Shown here piece by piece: positions 27,702 through 37,561 of a DNA stretch of 64,000 bases. The translations under genes were made by a program, and so were the position numbers. The stretch's first letter is position 1; each line of letters opens with the position of its first letter. This stretch comes from Psychrosphaera sp. B3R10 (lineage in GTDB: Bacteria > Pseudomonadota > Gammaproteobacteria > Enterobacterales > Alteromonadaceae), in assembly GCF_018861025.1 (NCBI RefSeq), contig NZ_JAHKQH010000042.1, forward strand, positions 1,964-65,963, given 5' to 3'. Under the pieces are notes generated by a model. That model saw only the letters and a list, made by a program, of their open reading frames with translations. It had not been told where the DNA came from and searched no databases.

Positions 27702-28985
27702 ATGAATAAAATTACCACAATGTGTTTTGTATTGGCTTTGTTAGGAGGCTGTGGTGAAGTGGTTACTGAAAGTGCTGACTCCGATACAGAAATCGTCACA
27801 GAGACTCCCGTTGCTGATGGCACAGACAAAACAAGTGTCGATTCTGATGCTTTATGGTCTGGAGAAGTCAGCCCGTCTACCGGTACGGAAACCGAAATTC
27901 AAGCCGGCACATTAACGTCTGGCGATTATGACGACTTACTTAATCCTGCACTTTATTCAGATTATATAACCTCTATTTTACAGGGGTCAGAAGAATTTTC
28001 TGAATTTCCTACCTTTGATATTACTAATGCAATTAAATTGTCTGTTGTTGATATGGATGACAAACCATTCGGTGGTGCAACGATTTCAATACAGTCTGGT
28101 GATACTGGGTATTCACTTTCAACACCTAGCGCTGGTTGGGTTCACCTTTATCCTGCATTAGATAGCCTATCAGATACGGTTGATATTACGGTTACTTATG
28201 ATACTTATTCAGTTTCAAAAACAATAAAAATTAGCGAATTAGGCGACCAACGTACTGTTGATTTCAAAATAGAAGACTTTGCAAATTCGCCGTCAATGTT
28301 AGACTTGATGGTGGTAATTGATACAACAGGAAGTATGGGGGACGAACTGGCTTATCTTAAAGTTGAACTGGCTTCGATACTGAATGAACTCTCAGTTTCA
28401 TTAGGCGGCATTGACCTTAATTTAGGATTGGTTATGTATCGTGATGATGGCGATCTTTATGTTACTCGAGTCTTTGACCTATCAAGTGATGTCGACCAAA
28501 TTCTCGATGACTTGTCAGAACAGAATTACGATGGTGGTGGTGATTACCCAGAGGCGATGGAACGAGGTATTGGCGAGGCATTACAACAACAATGGCGTGG
28601 ACAGGCGACCAAAATGATGTTGTTAGTCGCTGACGCGCCACCACACGACGAAGCGTTAATAACAACCTGGGAACTTGGCCAACAGGCACGTGAACAGCAA
28701 ATTCATATCATCCCGATCGCAGCCAGTGGTGTAGCGTTAAAAGCTGAGTTTGTAATGCGCGGTTTGGCGGCGCTAACACACAGTCGGTATATATTCCTAA
28801 CCGATGATTCAGGCGTTGGTGGCACCCATGAAGAGCCAACAGCAGACTGTTATGTTGTGACACGTCTCGACAGTAATATCCGCCGAGTGATATTGGATTT
28901 GTTCACAGGCGCTCGTACTGAACCAACAGAAAACGAAATTGTTCGAACCAAAGGTAACTATCAAAATGGCATCTGTGGCGAATAG
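27702..28985 (+). CDS. von Willebrand factor A domain lipoprotein
   Basis: A 427-residue protein. The lipobox L-G-G-C follows a short hydrophobic segment, and AAGGA lies seven bases before the ATG. An acidic Ser/Thr-rich linker is followed by a small beta domain (about residues 110-190, with GGATISIQSGDTGYSLSTPS), possibly carboxypeptidase-regulatory-like. A vWA domain (about 197-390) then starts with LDLMVVIDTTGSMGDELAYL, a DxTxS-type metal-ion-dependent adhesion site, and continues with MLLVADAPPHDEA. It probably binds a protein ligand at the envelope. The ligand is unknown and no obvious partner gene is adjacent. Confidence 0.82.
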   Translation: MNKITTMCFVLALLGGCGEVVTESADSDTEIVTETPVADGTDKTSVDSDALWSGEVSPSTGTETEIQAGTLTSGDYDDLLNPALYSDYITSILQGSEEFSEFPTFDITNAIKLSVVDMDDKPFGGATISIQSGDTGYSLSTPSAGWVHLYPALDSLSDTVDITVTYDTYSVSKTIKISELGDQRTVDFKIEDFANSPSMLDLMVVIDTTGSMGDELAYLKVELASILNELSVSLGGIDLNLGLVMYRDDGDLYVTRVFDLSSDVDQILDDLSEQNYDGGGDYPEAMERGIGEALQQQWRGQATKMMLLVADAPPHDEALITTWELGQQAREQQIHIIPIAASGVALKAEFVMRGLAALTHSRYIFLTDDSGVGGTHEEPTADCYVVTRLDSNIRRVILDLFTGARTEPTENEIVRTKGNYQNGICGE

Positions 28986-29069
28986 TGCGCAATCATTCAT
29001 GTGATATCGCACTTTAGGTGTTAACTTTAGGATTAAATGATTAATCTTGGTTATACGATAAAGCGATGT

Positions 29070-29107
29070 AAAAAGGCGCCCAATGTGATTGCAATGGGCG
29101 CCTTTTA
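29070..29107. terminator. Bidirectional terminator between the vWA lipoprotein and lipA
   Basis: AAAAGGCGCCCA and TGGGCGCCTTTT form a long stem with A/T runs on both sides, in the gap between converging genes. Confidence 0.9.
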
Positions 29108-29140
29108 TCTAATAGAGACTGATTTTACAGTCGACTATTT

Positions 29141-30112
29141 TTATTTAACCTCTTCACCAGCTGCTTGTTTGTCCGCATGATAACTAGAGCGTACAAATGG
29201 ACCTGAGGCCGCATGTTTAAAACCTAGGTTGTCAGCTTCAGCTTTAAAGATATCAAACTCAGCAGGCGGTACATAACGTTCTACTGGCAAGTGATGTTTA
29301 CTTGGTTGTAAGTACTGGCCAATAGTTAACATGTCTACGTCGTGCTCGCGAAGATCTTTTAGTACTTCAATTATCTCTTCGTTTGTTTCACCAAGTCCAA
29401 CCATCAGCCCTGATTTAGTATCAACCTCTGGATGTTGTGCTTTGAATTTTTGAAGTAATTCTAGTGACCACTTGTAGTTAGCGCCTGGACGAGCTAAACG
29501 ATACATACGAGGCGCTGTTTCTAAATTGTGATTAAACACATCCGGTGGTGCGGTCCCTAAAATCTCCAGAGCAGTGTCCATTCTTCCACGGAAATCAGGA
29601 ACCAAAATTTCAACTTTAATGCCAGGGTTATGTTTACGAATTTCAGTCACACAATCAGCAAAGTGTTGGGCACCGCCGTCACGCAAGTCATCACGGTCAA
29701 CAGAGGTGATAACAACATATTTAAGGCCCATTTCTTTGATGGTTATGGCGAGCTTTTCTGGCTCTTGAGCACTTGGAGGCAATGGGCGTCCATGAGCAAC
29801 GTCACAAAATGGACAACGGCGAGTACAAATGTCACCTAGAATCATGAAAGTTGCCGTGCCGTGGGTAAAACATTCTGGCAGGTTAGGGCATGACGCTTCT
29901 TCACATACAGAACTTAACCCTTGGCTACGCATCGCTTTTTTGATGTTGTCGATTTTTTCGCTCGACTTAGGCAATCTGATCTTCAACCAATCAGGTTTTC
30001 TTAACATGGTTTCGCGTTCAGTCGGCATGATCTTTACCGGAATTAGCGCCATTTTGTCTGCATCACGTAATTTAACGCCTGCTTCTAATTGAGATGTTTT
30101 AATTCTGCTCAT
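29141..30112 (-). CDS. lipA: Lipoyl synthase (radical SAM)
   Basis: LipA inserts two sulfurs into protein-bound octanoyl chains. The auxiliary cluster motif [12 protein letters not shown], the radical-SAM motif CTRRCPFC and the C-terminal [11 protein letters not shown] with the conserved Ser are present. The ATG at 30112 gives 323 residues (E. coli 321) and overlaps the end of lipB by 14 bp; a TTG at 30124 would add four residues. It is the last gene of a leftward run after ybeD and lipB, so octanoylation and sulfur insertion are co-produced. Confidence 0.95.
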   Translation of the reverse strand: MSRIKTSQLEAGVKLRDADKMALIPVKIMPTERETMLRKPDWLKIRLPKSSEKIDNIKKAMRSQGLSSVCEEASCPNLPECFTHGTATFMILGDICTRRCPFCDVAHGRPLPPSAQEPEKLAITIKEMGLKYVVITSVDRDDLRDGGAQHFADCVTEIRKHNPGIKVEILVPDFRGRMDTALEILGTAPPDVFNHNLETAPRMYRLARPGANYKWSLELLQKFKAQHPEVDTKSGLMVGLGETNEEIIEVLKDLREHDVDMLTIGQYLQPSKHHLPVERYVPPAEFDIFKAEADNLGFKHAASGPFVRSSYHADKQAAGEEVK

Positions 30113-30794
30113 CGTTTTTTTCAACTAACCTTTGTTCAAGATCCGTTATGCCTTGTGTGATTTCAATGTCCTTCGCATTAAGCGAAAGCGCCAGTATTTT
30201 TGTCAGTCTATCTGCAGCATCAGAAACGTGGGAAGGCCCGCCAATCTGATTAGACTGGACCATTTCAAGTCCAGCGTAGCCACATGGATTAATTCGCAAA
30301 AACGGTTCCATATCCATATCTACGTTTAACGCAAGGCCATGAAAACTGCAACCTTTACGAACCCGCAATCCTAGGGAAGCGATCTTTTTCTGATCAACAT
30401 AAACACCAGGAGCGTCTTTTTTTGGATATGCTTCAATATCAAATTGTGCCAGTAGGTCGACAATTGATTGTTCAATTTGAGTAACTAATTCACGAACACC
30501 TATCTTACGGCGACGTAAATTAAGCAATAAGTAAACAACAAGTTGGCCGGGACCGTGATAAGTGACTTGACCACCACGGTCTACTTTAATGACCGGAATT
30601 CCACCGGTATTTAACAAATGTTCTTCTTTACCTGCTTGGCCTTGTGTAAATACCGGGTTGTGCTCGACCACCCATAATTCATCGACGGTGTCGTCGTTTC
30701 TGCGGTCAGTAAAGTCCTGCATTTTGTGCCATATTGGCTCGTAATCAGAACGACCAAGTTGACGAATAACAAGCTTGTCATTTAGGTTGGTCAT
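30099..30794 (-). CDS. lipB: Octanoyl-[ACP]:protein N-octanoyltransferase
   Basis: LipB transfers octanoyl groups from acyl carrier protein to lipoyl domains. The 231-residue product has [18 protein letters not shown], the catalytic Lys in [23 protein letters not shown] and the catalytic Cys in [13 protein letters not shown]. It is 5 bp downstream of ybeD and overlaps lipA, keeping the order dacA-ybeD-lipB-lipA known from E. coli. Confidence 0.95.
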   Translation of the reverse strand: MTNLNDKLVIRQLGRSDYEPIWHKMQDFTDRRNDDTVDELWVVEHNPVFTQGQAGKEEHLLNTGGIPVIKVDRGGQVTYHGPGQLVVYLLLNLRRRKIGVRELVTQIEQSIVDLLAQFDIEAYPKKDAPGVYVDQKKIASLGLRVRKGCSFHGLALNVDMDMEPFLRINPCGYAGLEMVQSNQIGGPSHVSDAADRLTKILALSLNAKDIEITQGITDLEQRLVEKNDEQN

Positions 30795-30799
30795 GACGA

Positions 30800-31072
30800 C
30801 TAAAGTACCACACGCACAAGTTCAAGTGCACCAAGTTCGTTATAAACAAGTTCCATATGGTCTTTGCTTGTCACAGTTACCGATATAGAAAGTGAATGGT
30901 AATTGCCTTTACTGCTCGGCTTTATTTTTGGGACGTAATCACCCGGAGCGAGCCTTTGTAAAACGGTTATGACGTGAACCGGTAAGTCGTCGTGCGCCAC
31001 GCCCATGATTTTAAACGTTTGCTGACAAGGAAAATCCAATAACTCGTCAAATTTCGTATCTTTTACTGTCAT
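30800..31072 (-). CDS. ybeD: DUF493 protein YbeD
   Basis: A 90-residue member of the DUF493 (YbeD) family, a small ferredoxin-like ACT-type fold often found between dacA and lipB. The N-terminal [15 protein letters not shown] and the [28 protein letters not shown] region match the family. It has been suggested to be a regulatory protein, but no firm function is known to me. Confidence 0.9.
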   Translation of the reverse strand: MTVKDTKFDELLDFPCQQTFKIMGVAHDDLPVHVITVLQRLAPGDYVPKIKPSSKGNYHSLSISVTVTSKDHMELVYNELGALELVRVVL

Positions 31073-31110
31073 GTTAAAACCTCATGTTTCGTAGGGGTAA
31101 GGTTTAATAA

Positions 31111-31145
31111 AACCGAAAAACCGATCTTTAGACCGGTTTTTTGTT
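31111..31145 (-). terminator. Terminator after dacA
   Basis: A stem AAAACCG-A-TC/GA-C-CGGTTTT with one mismatch and a 4-nt loop is followed on the minus strand by T-rich sequence. It lies just past the dacA stop and would separate dacA from ybeD-lipB-lipA. Confidence 0.7.
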
Positions 31146-31159
31146 ACTCAACGTATTTA

Positions 31160-32314
31160 TTATAGGTCGAGTTTCTTTTTGACGAAGTCTTTTATCTTTT
31201 TAAAGACACTGCCTTCATTCACTTCATCGAGTGAAACTAATGGATATTGGGTAATGAGTTCGTCTTCAATTTTTAACGTCAGAGTCCCAACAACAGCGCC
31301 TTTATTAATTGGGGCTTCTAACTCTTTATCAAGAGTGAAACTTGCTGTTAATTTTTCTCTATAACCACGAGGGATAGTAATTGGGGTGCTTTGGTTTATA
31401 CCTAAACGTACTTCATCTTTGTCGCCCATGTAGATTTTTTGCTTGGCAAACTCAGTACCGGCTTCATAAGCGGTTAAAGTTTCAAAGAATCGGAATCCGT
31501 AATTTAATAGCTTTTTGCTTTCAACTTTACGCGCTCGCTTACTTGCGGTACCCATAACAACCGCGATAAGGCGCATTTCGCCTTTGGTCGCTGATGATAC
31601 AAGTGAATAACCAGCAGCGTCTGTATGACCGGTTTTAATACCATCTACATTGAGGCTTTTATCCCATAACAAACTGTTACGATTAATTTGAGAAATGTTG
31701 TTAAACGTGAAGTCTTTTTCTTGGTAGATTGCGTATTCTTCAGGTACGTCGCGTATTAAAGCGGCACCAAGTTTAGCCATATCGCGAGCGGTAGTCATGT
31801 GGCCATCTGCAGTTAAGCCATGGCTATTCACAAAATGAGAATCATGTAGGCCAATTTTTTCAGCGTACAAGTTCATTAATTGTGCAAACTGATCTTCACT
31901 CCCGGCAATATGTTCTGCCATTGCCACACATGCGTCGTTACCTGATTGAATGATAATGCCCCGATTTAAGTCAGAAACAGAAACTTCTTTCCCGACTTCG
32001 ATGAACATTTTTGATGATTCTGGGAAGTTCTTTGACCAGGCTTTGTGACTAACAGTTACCATGTCCGTTAATGAAATTGTGCCGTTTTGAATTTCACGAC
32101 CAATAACATAACTCGTCATCATTTTTGTCAAACTTGCAGGGTTAAGTTGCTCATCCGCATTTTTTTCAGCGAGAACCTTACCAGTGTCAAAGTCAATTAG
32201 AATGTAACCCTTGGCATTAACTAAAGGCGGGTTTGGGACTAAAAAGTTGGCGTTAACGTTCAGGGTGAAAACCGTGGCAGATACTAAGATAATTCGAGTT
32301 AATAATTTTTTCAT
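31160..32314 (-). CDS. dacA: D-alanyl-D-alanine carboxypeptidase (PBP5/6 type)
   Basis: A 384-residue periplasmic enzyme that trims the terminal D-Ala of peptidoglycan stems. The signal peptide ends near VNANF. The three penicillin-binding motifs are intact: SLTK in NPASLTKMMTSY, SGN in IIQSGNDACVAMAEH and KTG in GIKTGHTDAAGYSL. A C-terminal beta domain and an amphipathic end (KKIKDFVKKKLDL) fit membrane tethering, as in PBP5. It belongs to the elongation/wall cluster rodA-mrdA-rlpA, but a 479-bp gap separates it from rlpA. Confidence 0.94.
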   Translation of the reverse strand: MKKLLTRIILVSATVFTLNVNANFLVPNPPLVNAKGYILIDFDTGKVLAEKNADEQLNPASLTKMMTSYVIGREIQNGTISLTDMVTVSHKAWSKNFPESSKMFIEVGKEVSVSDLNRGIIIQSGNDACVAMAEHIAGSEDQFAQLMNLYAEKIGLHDSHFVNSHGLTADGHMTTARDMAKLGAALIRDVPEEYAIYQEKDFTFNNISQINRNSLLWDKSLNVDGIKTGHTDAAGYSLVSSATKGEMRLIAVVMGTASKRARKVESKKLLNYGFRFFETLTAYEAGTEFAKQKIYMGDKDEVRLGINQSTPITIPRGYREKLTASFTLDKELEAPINKGAVVGTLTLKIEDELITQYPLVSLDEVNEGSVFKKIKDFVKKKLDL

Positions 32315-32793
32315 GTTTTAAAATTGAATTCCAATAACAGTAGTTAAATACAAAAGGATGAGGCGTGTTATTTAGGGTCGATATTATCCACACGTTAGCT
32401 AAGCATGTCTAGCAGACCAGTGAAATAACCGACAATTTGTTTAATCTAATGGTATCCCCCTAACAAGTGACAAATTAATGGCTATGGAGTTCAGGGTTTT
32501 ACGAAATAAATAAGGTTTGAGATAAATTCATGCGGTGGCCTAAATGGACGCAAAAATTTGCCTATTGCCTAGCCCAGAGGAAGATTGCAACACAAATGTC
32601 GAGTGAAGGCGTGACTATTTCTGGTCAAAGTAACTGTATGTTGGTCGTCAATGCGAATCTACGACAACGAATACGAATACTAAAGTGGGTCCGTTTAGCT
32701 CTGCGGTACGATAAATAGTATGTTCTTATTAAGAGTACTAAAAGTCGAGAACCCAAATGTAAGCAATCTAAAAGTCTGAAATCGGAAATTCGA
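32315..32793. other. 479-bp gap between rlpA and dacA
   Basis: This must contain the dacA promoter (leftward) and the end of the rlpA transcript. I see no convincing gene, no strong terminator stem and no clear consensus promoter. A 62-codon plus-strand frame at 32530-32718 has poor initiation context and no recognisable features. Confidence 0.5.
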
Positions 32794-33561
32794 CTATTTT
32801 GAATAGGCTTCCAATGTTGCTTCTGGGTAACCAAAGTCATGTACTTTTTGTTTAAGCTGCTTGGCATCTTTTTCTGAGCCAAATGGGCCAATTATCAAGG
32901 TTTGGTGATGTGAGTCGTCAATAAACTTTGAGTCAATATGTAACATATGACTAAGCCCTACAGCGGTATCACGGACTTCATCACGAGATTGAAACCCAGA
33001 AACTCTTATTTGATACTGTGACGATTCAAGCGCAACAGTAGGCTTTTCAGGTTTGAGAGGGGGTGGTAATATCGTTTCGATTTTCACATTGGCAGTACCG
33101 GTGTCAAAAACCCCAATTTTCACTGCCGCTGAATAGGATAAGTCAATGATACGACTTTCATGAAATGGCCCTCTGTCATTCACTCGGACCACTACGGTTT
33201 TATTATTTGAAAGGTTGGTTACTTTTACATAGCTAGGTAAAGGCAGAGTTTTATGCGCCGCCGACATGGCATACATGTCATAAACCTCGCCATTTGAGGT
33301 TAAGTGCCCATGGAATTTTTTGCCATACCAAGAAGCAATGCCTTGCTGTGAATAAGGTTTCCTATCTCGCATTGGTTTGTATTTTTTTCCAAAAACGATG
33401 TAAGGATTATTGCCACGTCCCACAGGCTCGTGCACTACTTTTGCATCTTCGAGTTCCATTGCCGTTGGCGGGCGAACGGGTGCGCTATCGTGTTTGTGAT
33501 CATATCGGCCACTGGTACAAGACGCCAATAATAAGGCTACAAAGACAAATACAAACTTCAT
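32794..33561 (-). CDS. rlpA: RlpA-family septal lytic transglycosylase lipoprotein
   Basis: A 255-residue lipoprotein (lipobox L-A-S-C). It has a double-psi beta-barrel (about residues 70-160: GIASWYGKKFHGHLTSNGE, VRVNDRGPFHESRIIDLS), with the catalytic-type residues of RlpA, and a C-terminal SPOR domain (about 180-255: QYQIRVSGFQSRDEV...) that binds denuded glycan strands at the division site. The start lies one base after the rodA stop (TAACATG), so it is translationally linked to rodA. Confidence 0.93.
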   Translation of the reverse strand: MKFVFVFVALLLASCTSGRYDHKHDSAPVRPPTAMELEDAKVVHEPVGRGNNPYIVFGKKYKPMRDRKPYSQQGIASWYGKKFHGHLTSNGEVYDMYAMSAAHKTLPLPSYVKVTNLSNNKTVVVRVNDRGPFHESRIIDLSYSAAVKIGVFDTGTANVKIETILPPPLKPEKPTVALESSQYQIRVSGFQSRDEVRDTAVGLSHMLHIDSKFIDDSHHQTLIIGPFGSEKDAKQLKQKVHDFGYPEATLEAYSK

Positions 33562-33562
33562 G

Positions 33563-34678
33563 TTAACTCGCTAATAAACGTTTATTGGTGCTAATTGCCA
33601 TTAAAATACCAAAACTTGCCATTAACGTCACAATAGAGGTGCCGCCATAACTGACGAGTGGAAGCGGTACACCAACGACAGGGAGAAGGCCGGAAACCAT
33701 TCCAATATTGACAAAGAGATAAACAAAAAAGGTTAAGATCAAACTGCCAGCCAGCAATTTAGCAAAGCCTTCTTGAGCCCGAACCGCAATATAAATACCT
33801 CGGGCGATAATAAAGGCATATACAGACATCAGCATTAAAACCCCAATAAACCCAAACTCTTCACTAAAGACTGAAAAGATAAAGTCGGTGTGGCGTTCTG
33901 GTAAAAATTCCAGTTGCGACTGTGTCCCGTGTAAAAATCCTTTACCATTTGTGCCGCCTGAGCCAATGGCAATTTTTGATTGAATAATATGATAGCCAGA
34001 ACCGAGTGGATCGCTTTCGGGGTTTAAGAAAGTAAGCACACGTTGCTTTTGATATCCATGCATCAAGAAGTTCCAGAGGATATAAAGGAAGGGCACAGAT
34101 GCACTGAGCAAACCGATAATTATCCGAAACCTTAAACCCGCCAAAAACAACACAAAAAATCCACTGCTGGCAACTAATATGGCGGTGCCTAAATCAGGCT
34201 GTTTGGCAATAAGTAGCGTTGGAATAGCGATTATTATAAAGCTAAATAGCGTATTTTTACTCGAAGGGGGCAAGGTAAATACACTTAAAAACCACGCCAT
34301 CATCATAGGTAAAGCGAGTTTCATTACTTCAGATGGTTGGAATTTAACGATTTTTAAATCGAGCCAACGTTGGGCTCCTTTACCCATATCGCCAAATAAC
34401 AATACAGCGAGTAAAAACGCAACGCCAAGGATATACAAGTGGGGTGCCCATTTTTGGTAAGTAAATGGGGATATTTGTGCGACGACAATCATCACAACGA
34501 TGCCAATGCCAAGTCTAACCGCTTGTCGAATAACCATATCCATGTTTTGACCGCCGGCACTATATACGACGCACATACTCAGCGCCATTAGTGTCAATAT
34601 TCCGAGCAATAACGGAATGTCGATATGAAAGCGAAAAAACAACGAACTACGACGTTTTTCGTGTTCAGTTTTTGCCAT
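33563..34678 (-). CDS. rodA: Rod-shape-determining glycosyltransferase RodA (SEDS family)
   Basis: A 371-residue, multi-span SEDS protein that polymerises glycan strands together with PBP2 during elongation. Typical segments: GAQRWLDLKIVKFQPSEVMKLALP, KQPDLGTAILVASSG, HTDFIFSVFSEEFGFIGV and PVVGVPLPLVSYGGTSIV. About ten hydrophobic stretches are visible. It is one base from mrdA upstream and one base from rlpA downstream. Confidence 0.96.
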   Translation of the reverse strand: MAKTEHEKRRSSLFFRFHIDIPLLLGILTLMALSMCVVYSAGGQNMDMVIRQAVRLGIGIVVMIVVAQISPFTYQKWAPHLYILGVAFLLAVLLFGDMGKGAQRWLDLKIVKFQPSEVMKLALPMMMAWFLSVFTLPPSSKNTLFSFIIIAIPTLLIAKQPDLGTAILVASSGFFVLFLAGLRFRIIIGLLSASVPFLYILWNFLMHGYQKQRVLTFLNPESDPLGSGYHIIQSKIAIGSGGTNGKGFLHGTQSQLEFLPERHTDFIFSVFSEEFGFIGVLMLMSVYAFIIARGIYIAVRAQEGFAKLLAGSLILTFFVYLFVNIGMVSGLLPVVGVPLPLVSYGGTSIVTLMASFGILMAISTNKRLLAS

Positions 34679-34679
34679 C

Positions 34680-36614
34680 TTATTCTCCGGCCTTAACTGT
34701 AGTTGAAACGGGCGCTACGATATCAATTAACGGAGCAACTTTTCGTTTACTCGGAATACCTAGTGCAAAATACAAATCCATCATTTGCCGTGCAATCGGC
34801 GCTGCGTTAGAACCACCACCGCCAGCATTCTCGACGGCAACCACGATAACAATTGACGGTGAATCAAAAGGCGCAAAACCAATATACATGGCGTTATCGC
34901 GTTGACGTTCAGCAACTTTTTCTACTTCATACTCTTCGTCTTCACCAAGAGAGAAAAGCTGCGCCGTTCCGGTTTTTCCCGCAGAACTATAAACTGACCC
35001 TACGAAGGCCGAACGGGCCGTACCGTTATCAGCATTTACAGTATCGTACATGGCCTTTAAAATGAGATCCCAATTTTCAGTTTCTACGTCATCAATTGGC
35101 TCACGGATTTTAACGGGGGTTGCTTGATATTCGCCTTGATTAGTGATCCCTGTGACGATCCTAGGCTCGATGACCGTACCTTTGTTGACCATAACCGATG
35201 TTGCCATCGCAAGTTGAATTGGCGTTGCCGTCCAATATCCTTGGCCTATACCAATAGAAATTGTATCGCCTTTGTACCAAGGTTGCTTAAATCGTTCTTT
35301 TTTCCATTCCCTCGAAGGCATATTGGCTTTGGATTCTTCTTTTAAGTCGATGCCAGTGTAATTGCCAAAGCCAAACCGATGCCCAAATTTACTAATTTCA
35401 TCGATCCCTAGCCGATAGGCTAAATCATAGTAATAAATATCGCAGGATTGGCGGATAGATAATGACAAGTTAACATGGCCATGACCAGATGGTTTCCAAT
35501 CTCTAAAACGACGTTTAACATCTAGGTTTGGAAATCGCCAATAGCCAGGGTCCCATATAGTGGTTTCGGGGGTAATCAATTTGTTATGCAAACCAAGTAA
35601 TGCTAATTGTGGTTTAACGGTTGAAGCCGGTGGATATTGGCCCTGCGTTACCCGGTTTAACATAGGTTTGTCTTTAGAATTAACAATCTTAGAATAAAGT
35701 TTTTGGCTTATACCACTAACAAAGTAATTAGGGTTATAACTTGGATTACTGTACAGAGCTAATATTGAACCGTCGCGTGGATCCATTGCGACAATGGCTC
35801 CGCGATTCCCGTCTAAAATTTCCTGGGCCTTTTTCTGCATTTCAACATCAATGGATAGGTGTAAGTCGCTGCCAGGAATGGGCGGTGTGACACTAAGCTG
35901 TCTAATCACTCGACTACGGTGATTAACTTCAACTTCTTCACTGCCAGTTATGCCGTGGAGTTGCGTCTCGTAGAAACGTTCAATTCCTAACTTTCCGATA
36001 CTCCGTGTTGCGGCATAGTTTTGAATTTGACTGTTTTGTTCTAAGCGATGAATGTCTTTTTTATTTATTTTTCCGACATAACCTACTGCATGGGTCAGAA
36101 ATGAATCATAGGGATAATAACGCGCTAAACGAGCTTCGATAGAAACACCTGGAAACTTGTGTTGGTGAACACTAAAGGATGCAACTTCTTTTTCAGTCAA
36201 TTTTGTCTTAATCGGCATGCCTTTAAAGCGACGCTGGTATTTTATTGATTTTTTAAACGCGCTGATGTGCTCTTCTGAAAGTTCGATAACCTCACTAACC
36301 GCAGCGATAGTTTCATCCATATCGTCGACGAGTTCGGGAATGATCTCCAATGAAAACGTGGGTTCATTGGTTGCCAGCACATTGCCATTAATGTCTTTAA
36401 TTACACCACGATTAGGTGCAATCGGTTGGACTTTTATTCGATTGTCGTTAGACCGAGTTTGGTAAGATTGGTAAGAAGCGACTTGTAAATAATAGAGATT
36501 ACCGATTAATACCCCCATCATGCAAACCACAAAAACAAACGAGATTATAGCTCGACGCGCAAATAAATTTGCTTCAGCAGAATGGTCTTGGATTTGATAG
36601 GAGTTACGGCGCAT
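34680..36614 (-). CDS. mrdA: Penicillin-binding protein 2 (peptidoglycan transpeptidase)
   Basis: A 644-residue elongasome transpeptidase. One N-terminal membrane span (about residues 25-47) precedes the PBP dimerisation/pedestal domain with NRGVIKDINGNVLATN. The catalytic domain has STVK in PPASTVKPQLALLG, SCD in RQSCDIYYYDLAYRLG and KTGT in SSAGKTGTAQLF. It cross-links strands made by RodA, encoded next in the operon. It follows rlmH by 20 bp. Confidence 0.96.
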   Translation of the reverse strand: MRRNSYQIQDHSAEANLFARRAIISFVFVVCMMGVLIGNLYYLQVASYQSYQTRSNDNRIKVQPIAPNRGVIKDINGNVLATNEPTFSLEIIPELVDDMDETIAAVSEVIELSEEHISAFKKSIKYQRRFKGMPIKTKLTEKEVASFSVHQHKFPGVSIEARLARYYPYDSFLTHAVGYVGKINKKDIHRLEQNSQIQNYAATRSIGKLGIERFYETQLHGITGSEEVEVNHRSRVIRQLSVTPPIPGSDLHLSIDVEMQKKAQEILDGNRGAIVAMDPRDGSILALYSNPSYNPNYFVSGISQKLYSKIVNSKDKPMLNRVTQGQYPPASTVKPQLALLGLHNKLITPETTIWDPGYWRFPNLDVKRRFRDWKPSGHGHVNLSLSIRQSCDIYYYDLAYRLGIDEISKFGHRFGFGNYTGIDLKEESKANMPSREWKKERFKQPWYKGDTISIGIGQGYWTATPIQLAMATSVMVNKGTVIEPRIVTGITNQGEYQATPVKIREPIDDVETENWDLILKAMYDTVNADNGTARSAFVGSVYSSAGKTGTAQLFSLGEDEEYEVEKVAERQRDNAMYIGFAPFDSPSIVIVVAVENAGGGGSNAAPIARQMMDLYFALGIPSKRKVAPLIDIVAPVSTTVKAGE

Positions 36615-36634
36615 ATGATTGAATTATATAAAAA

Positions 36635-37105
36635 TCATTCTCTATGATAAGGATGATTATTATTTAAACTCCAAGCTCGATATAGACTTTCCGCCACGAT
36701 AACGCGAACCATCGGATGTGGCAAGGTTAAAGGTGATAGGGACCATTTTTGTTCTGAACGTTGAATACACTCAGGTGACAAACCTTCAGGGCCACCGACA
36801 AGTAGACTGACGTCTCTGCCGTCCATCTGCCAACGACTCAGTTGCTCAGACAGTTGGTGAGTATCCCAAGGTTTACCGGTAACTTCTAACGTTACTATGC
36901 GATTTGATTGAGGCACAGCCGCTAGCATTTTTTCGCCTTCGGCTTGCAAAATACGAGGTATGTCTGCGTTTTTACCGCGCTTCCCGGCGGCAATTTCGGT
37001 GAGGTCAAACTGGCAGTCTTTTGGAAATCGGCGCTGATATTCAGCAAATCCGATTTCTACCCACTTGGGCATTTTGGTGCCAACAGCAACTAACTGAATT
37101 TTCAT
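36635..37105 (-). CDS. rlmH: 23S rRNA (pseudouridine1915-N3)-methyltransferase
   Basis: A 156-residue SPOUT methyltransferase modifying helix 69 of 23S rRNA. Seen: [39 protein letters not shown] with the S-adenosylmethionine knot loop, and the C-terminal [19 protein letters not shown] followed by NNHPYHRE. Length equals E. coli RlmH (155). It lies between rsfS and mrdA, the usual order. Confidence 0.96.
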   Translation of the reverse strand: MKIQLVAVGTKMPKWVEIGFAEYQRRFPKDCQFDLTEIAAGKRGKNADIPRILQAEGEKMLAAVPQSNRIVTLEVTGKPWDTHQLSEQLSRWQMDGRDVSLLVGGPEGLSPECIQRSEQKWSLSPLTLPHPMVRVIVAESLYRAWSLNNNHPYHRE

Positions 37106-37120
37106 TTGGTCAGTCGCAAT

Positions 37121-37459
37121 TTATTCGTCATTTGAGCTGGAGGCTTGCCAAAGTTTTTCTAATTGGTAGAAGTCTCGAGTGGCATCTTGCATCACATGCA
37201 GAACAACGCCGCCTAAATCCACTAAAACCCATTCACCTTCAGTAAATCCTTCAATACCAATCGGTGGATTGTCAGAATGCTTAGCTTCAGTTAATGCGTG
37301 GTCTGCAATAGATTGCACATGTTTTTTAGAGTTGCCTGAACAAATTACCATGTAATCGGTAATCGAAGATGTTTTGCTGACATTTATAGTTTGAACATCA
37401 CGAGCTTTAAGACTGTCTATATTTTCTAAAACAGCATTTAATATTTCTTTATTTAACAA
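37121..37459 (-). CDS. rsfS: Ribosomal silencing factor RsfS
   Basis: A 112-residue protein that binds L14 on the 50S subunit and blocks subunit joining in poor nutrient conditions. Recognisable segments: DVQTINVSKTSSITDYMVICSGNSKKHVQSIAD and GEWVLVDLGGVVLHVM, then FYQLEKLW. It heads the run rsfS-rlmH-mrdA-rodA-rlpA. The genes usually upstream of it in relatives (nadD, holA, lptE, leuS) are not here. Confidence 0.96.
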   Translation of the reverse strand: MLNKEILNAVLENIDSLKARDVQTINVSKTSSITDYMVICSGNSKKHVQSIADHALTEAKHSDNPPIGIEGFTEGEWVLVDLGGVVLHVMQDATRDFYQLEKLWQASSSNDE

Positions 37460-37561
37460 AGTAAGTTTGGCCTATTTATAATTAAGGTTTGTAATTTTAC
37501 GCGTCACAGCCCGATTTGTAAAAGTGTTCGCGGATTTAATCCCAAATTAATGGTACAAACC

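Noticed and set aside
32530-32718. 62-codon plus-strand frame in the rlpA-dacA gap
   Set aside because: The purine-rich stretch is too far from the ATG, composition is unlike the neighbours and no domain is visible; I could not support it as a gene.
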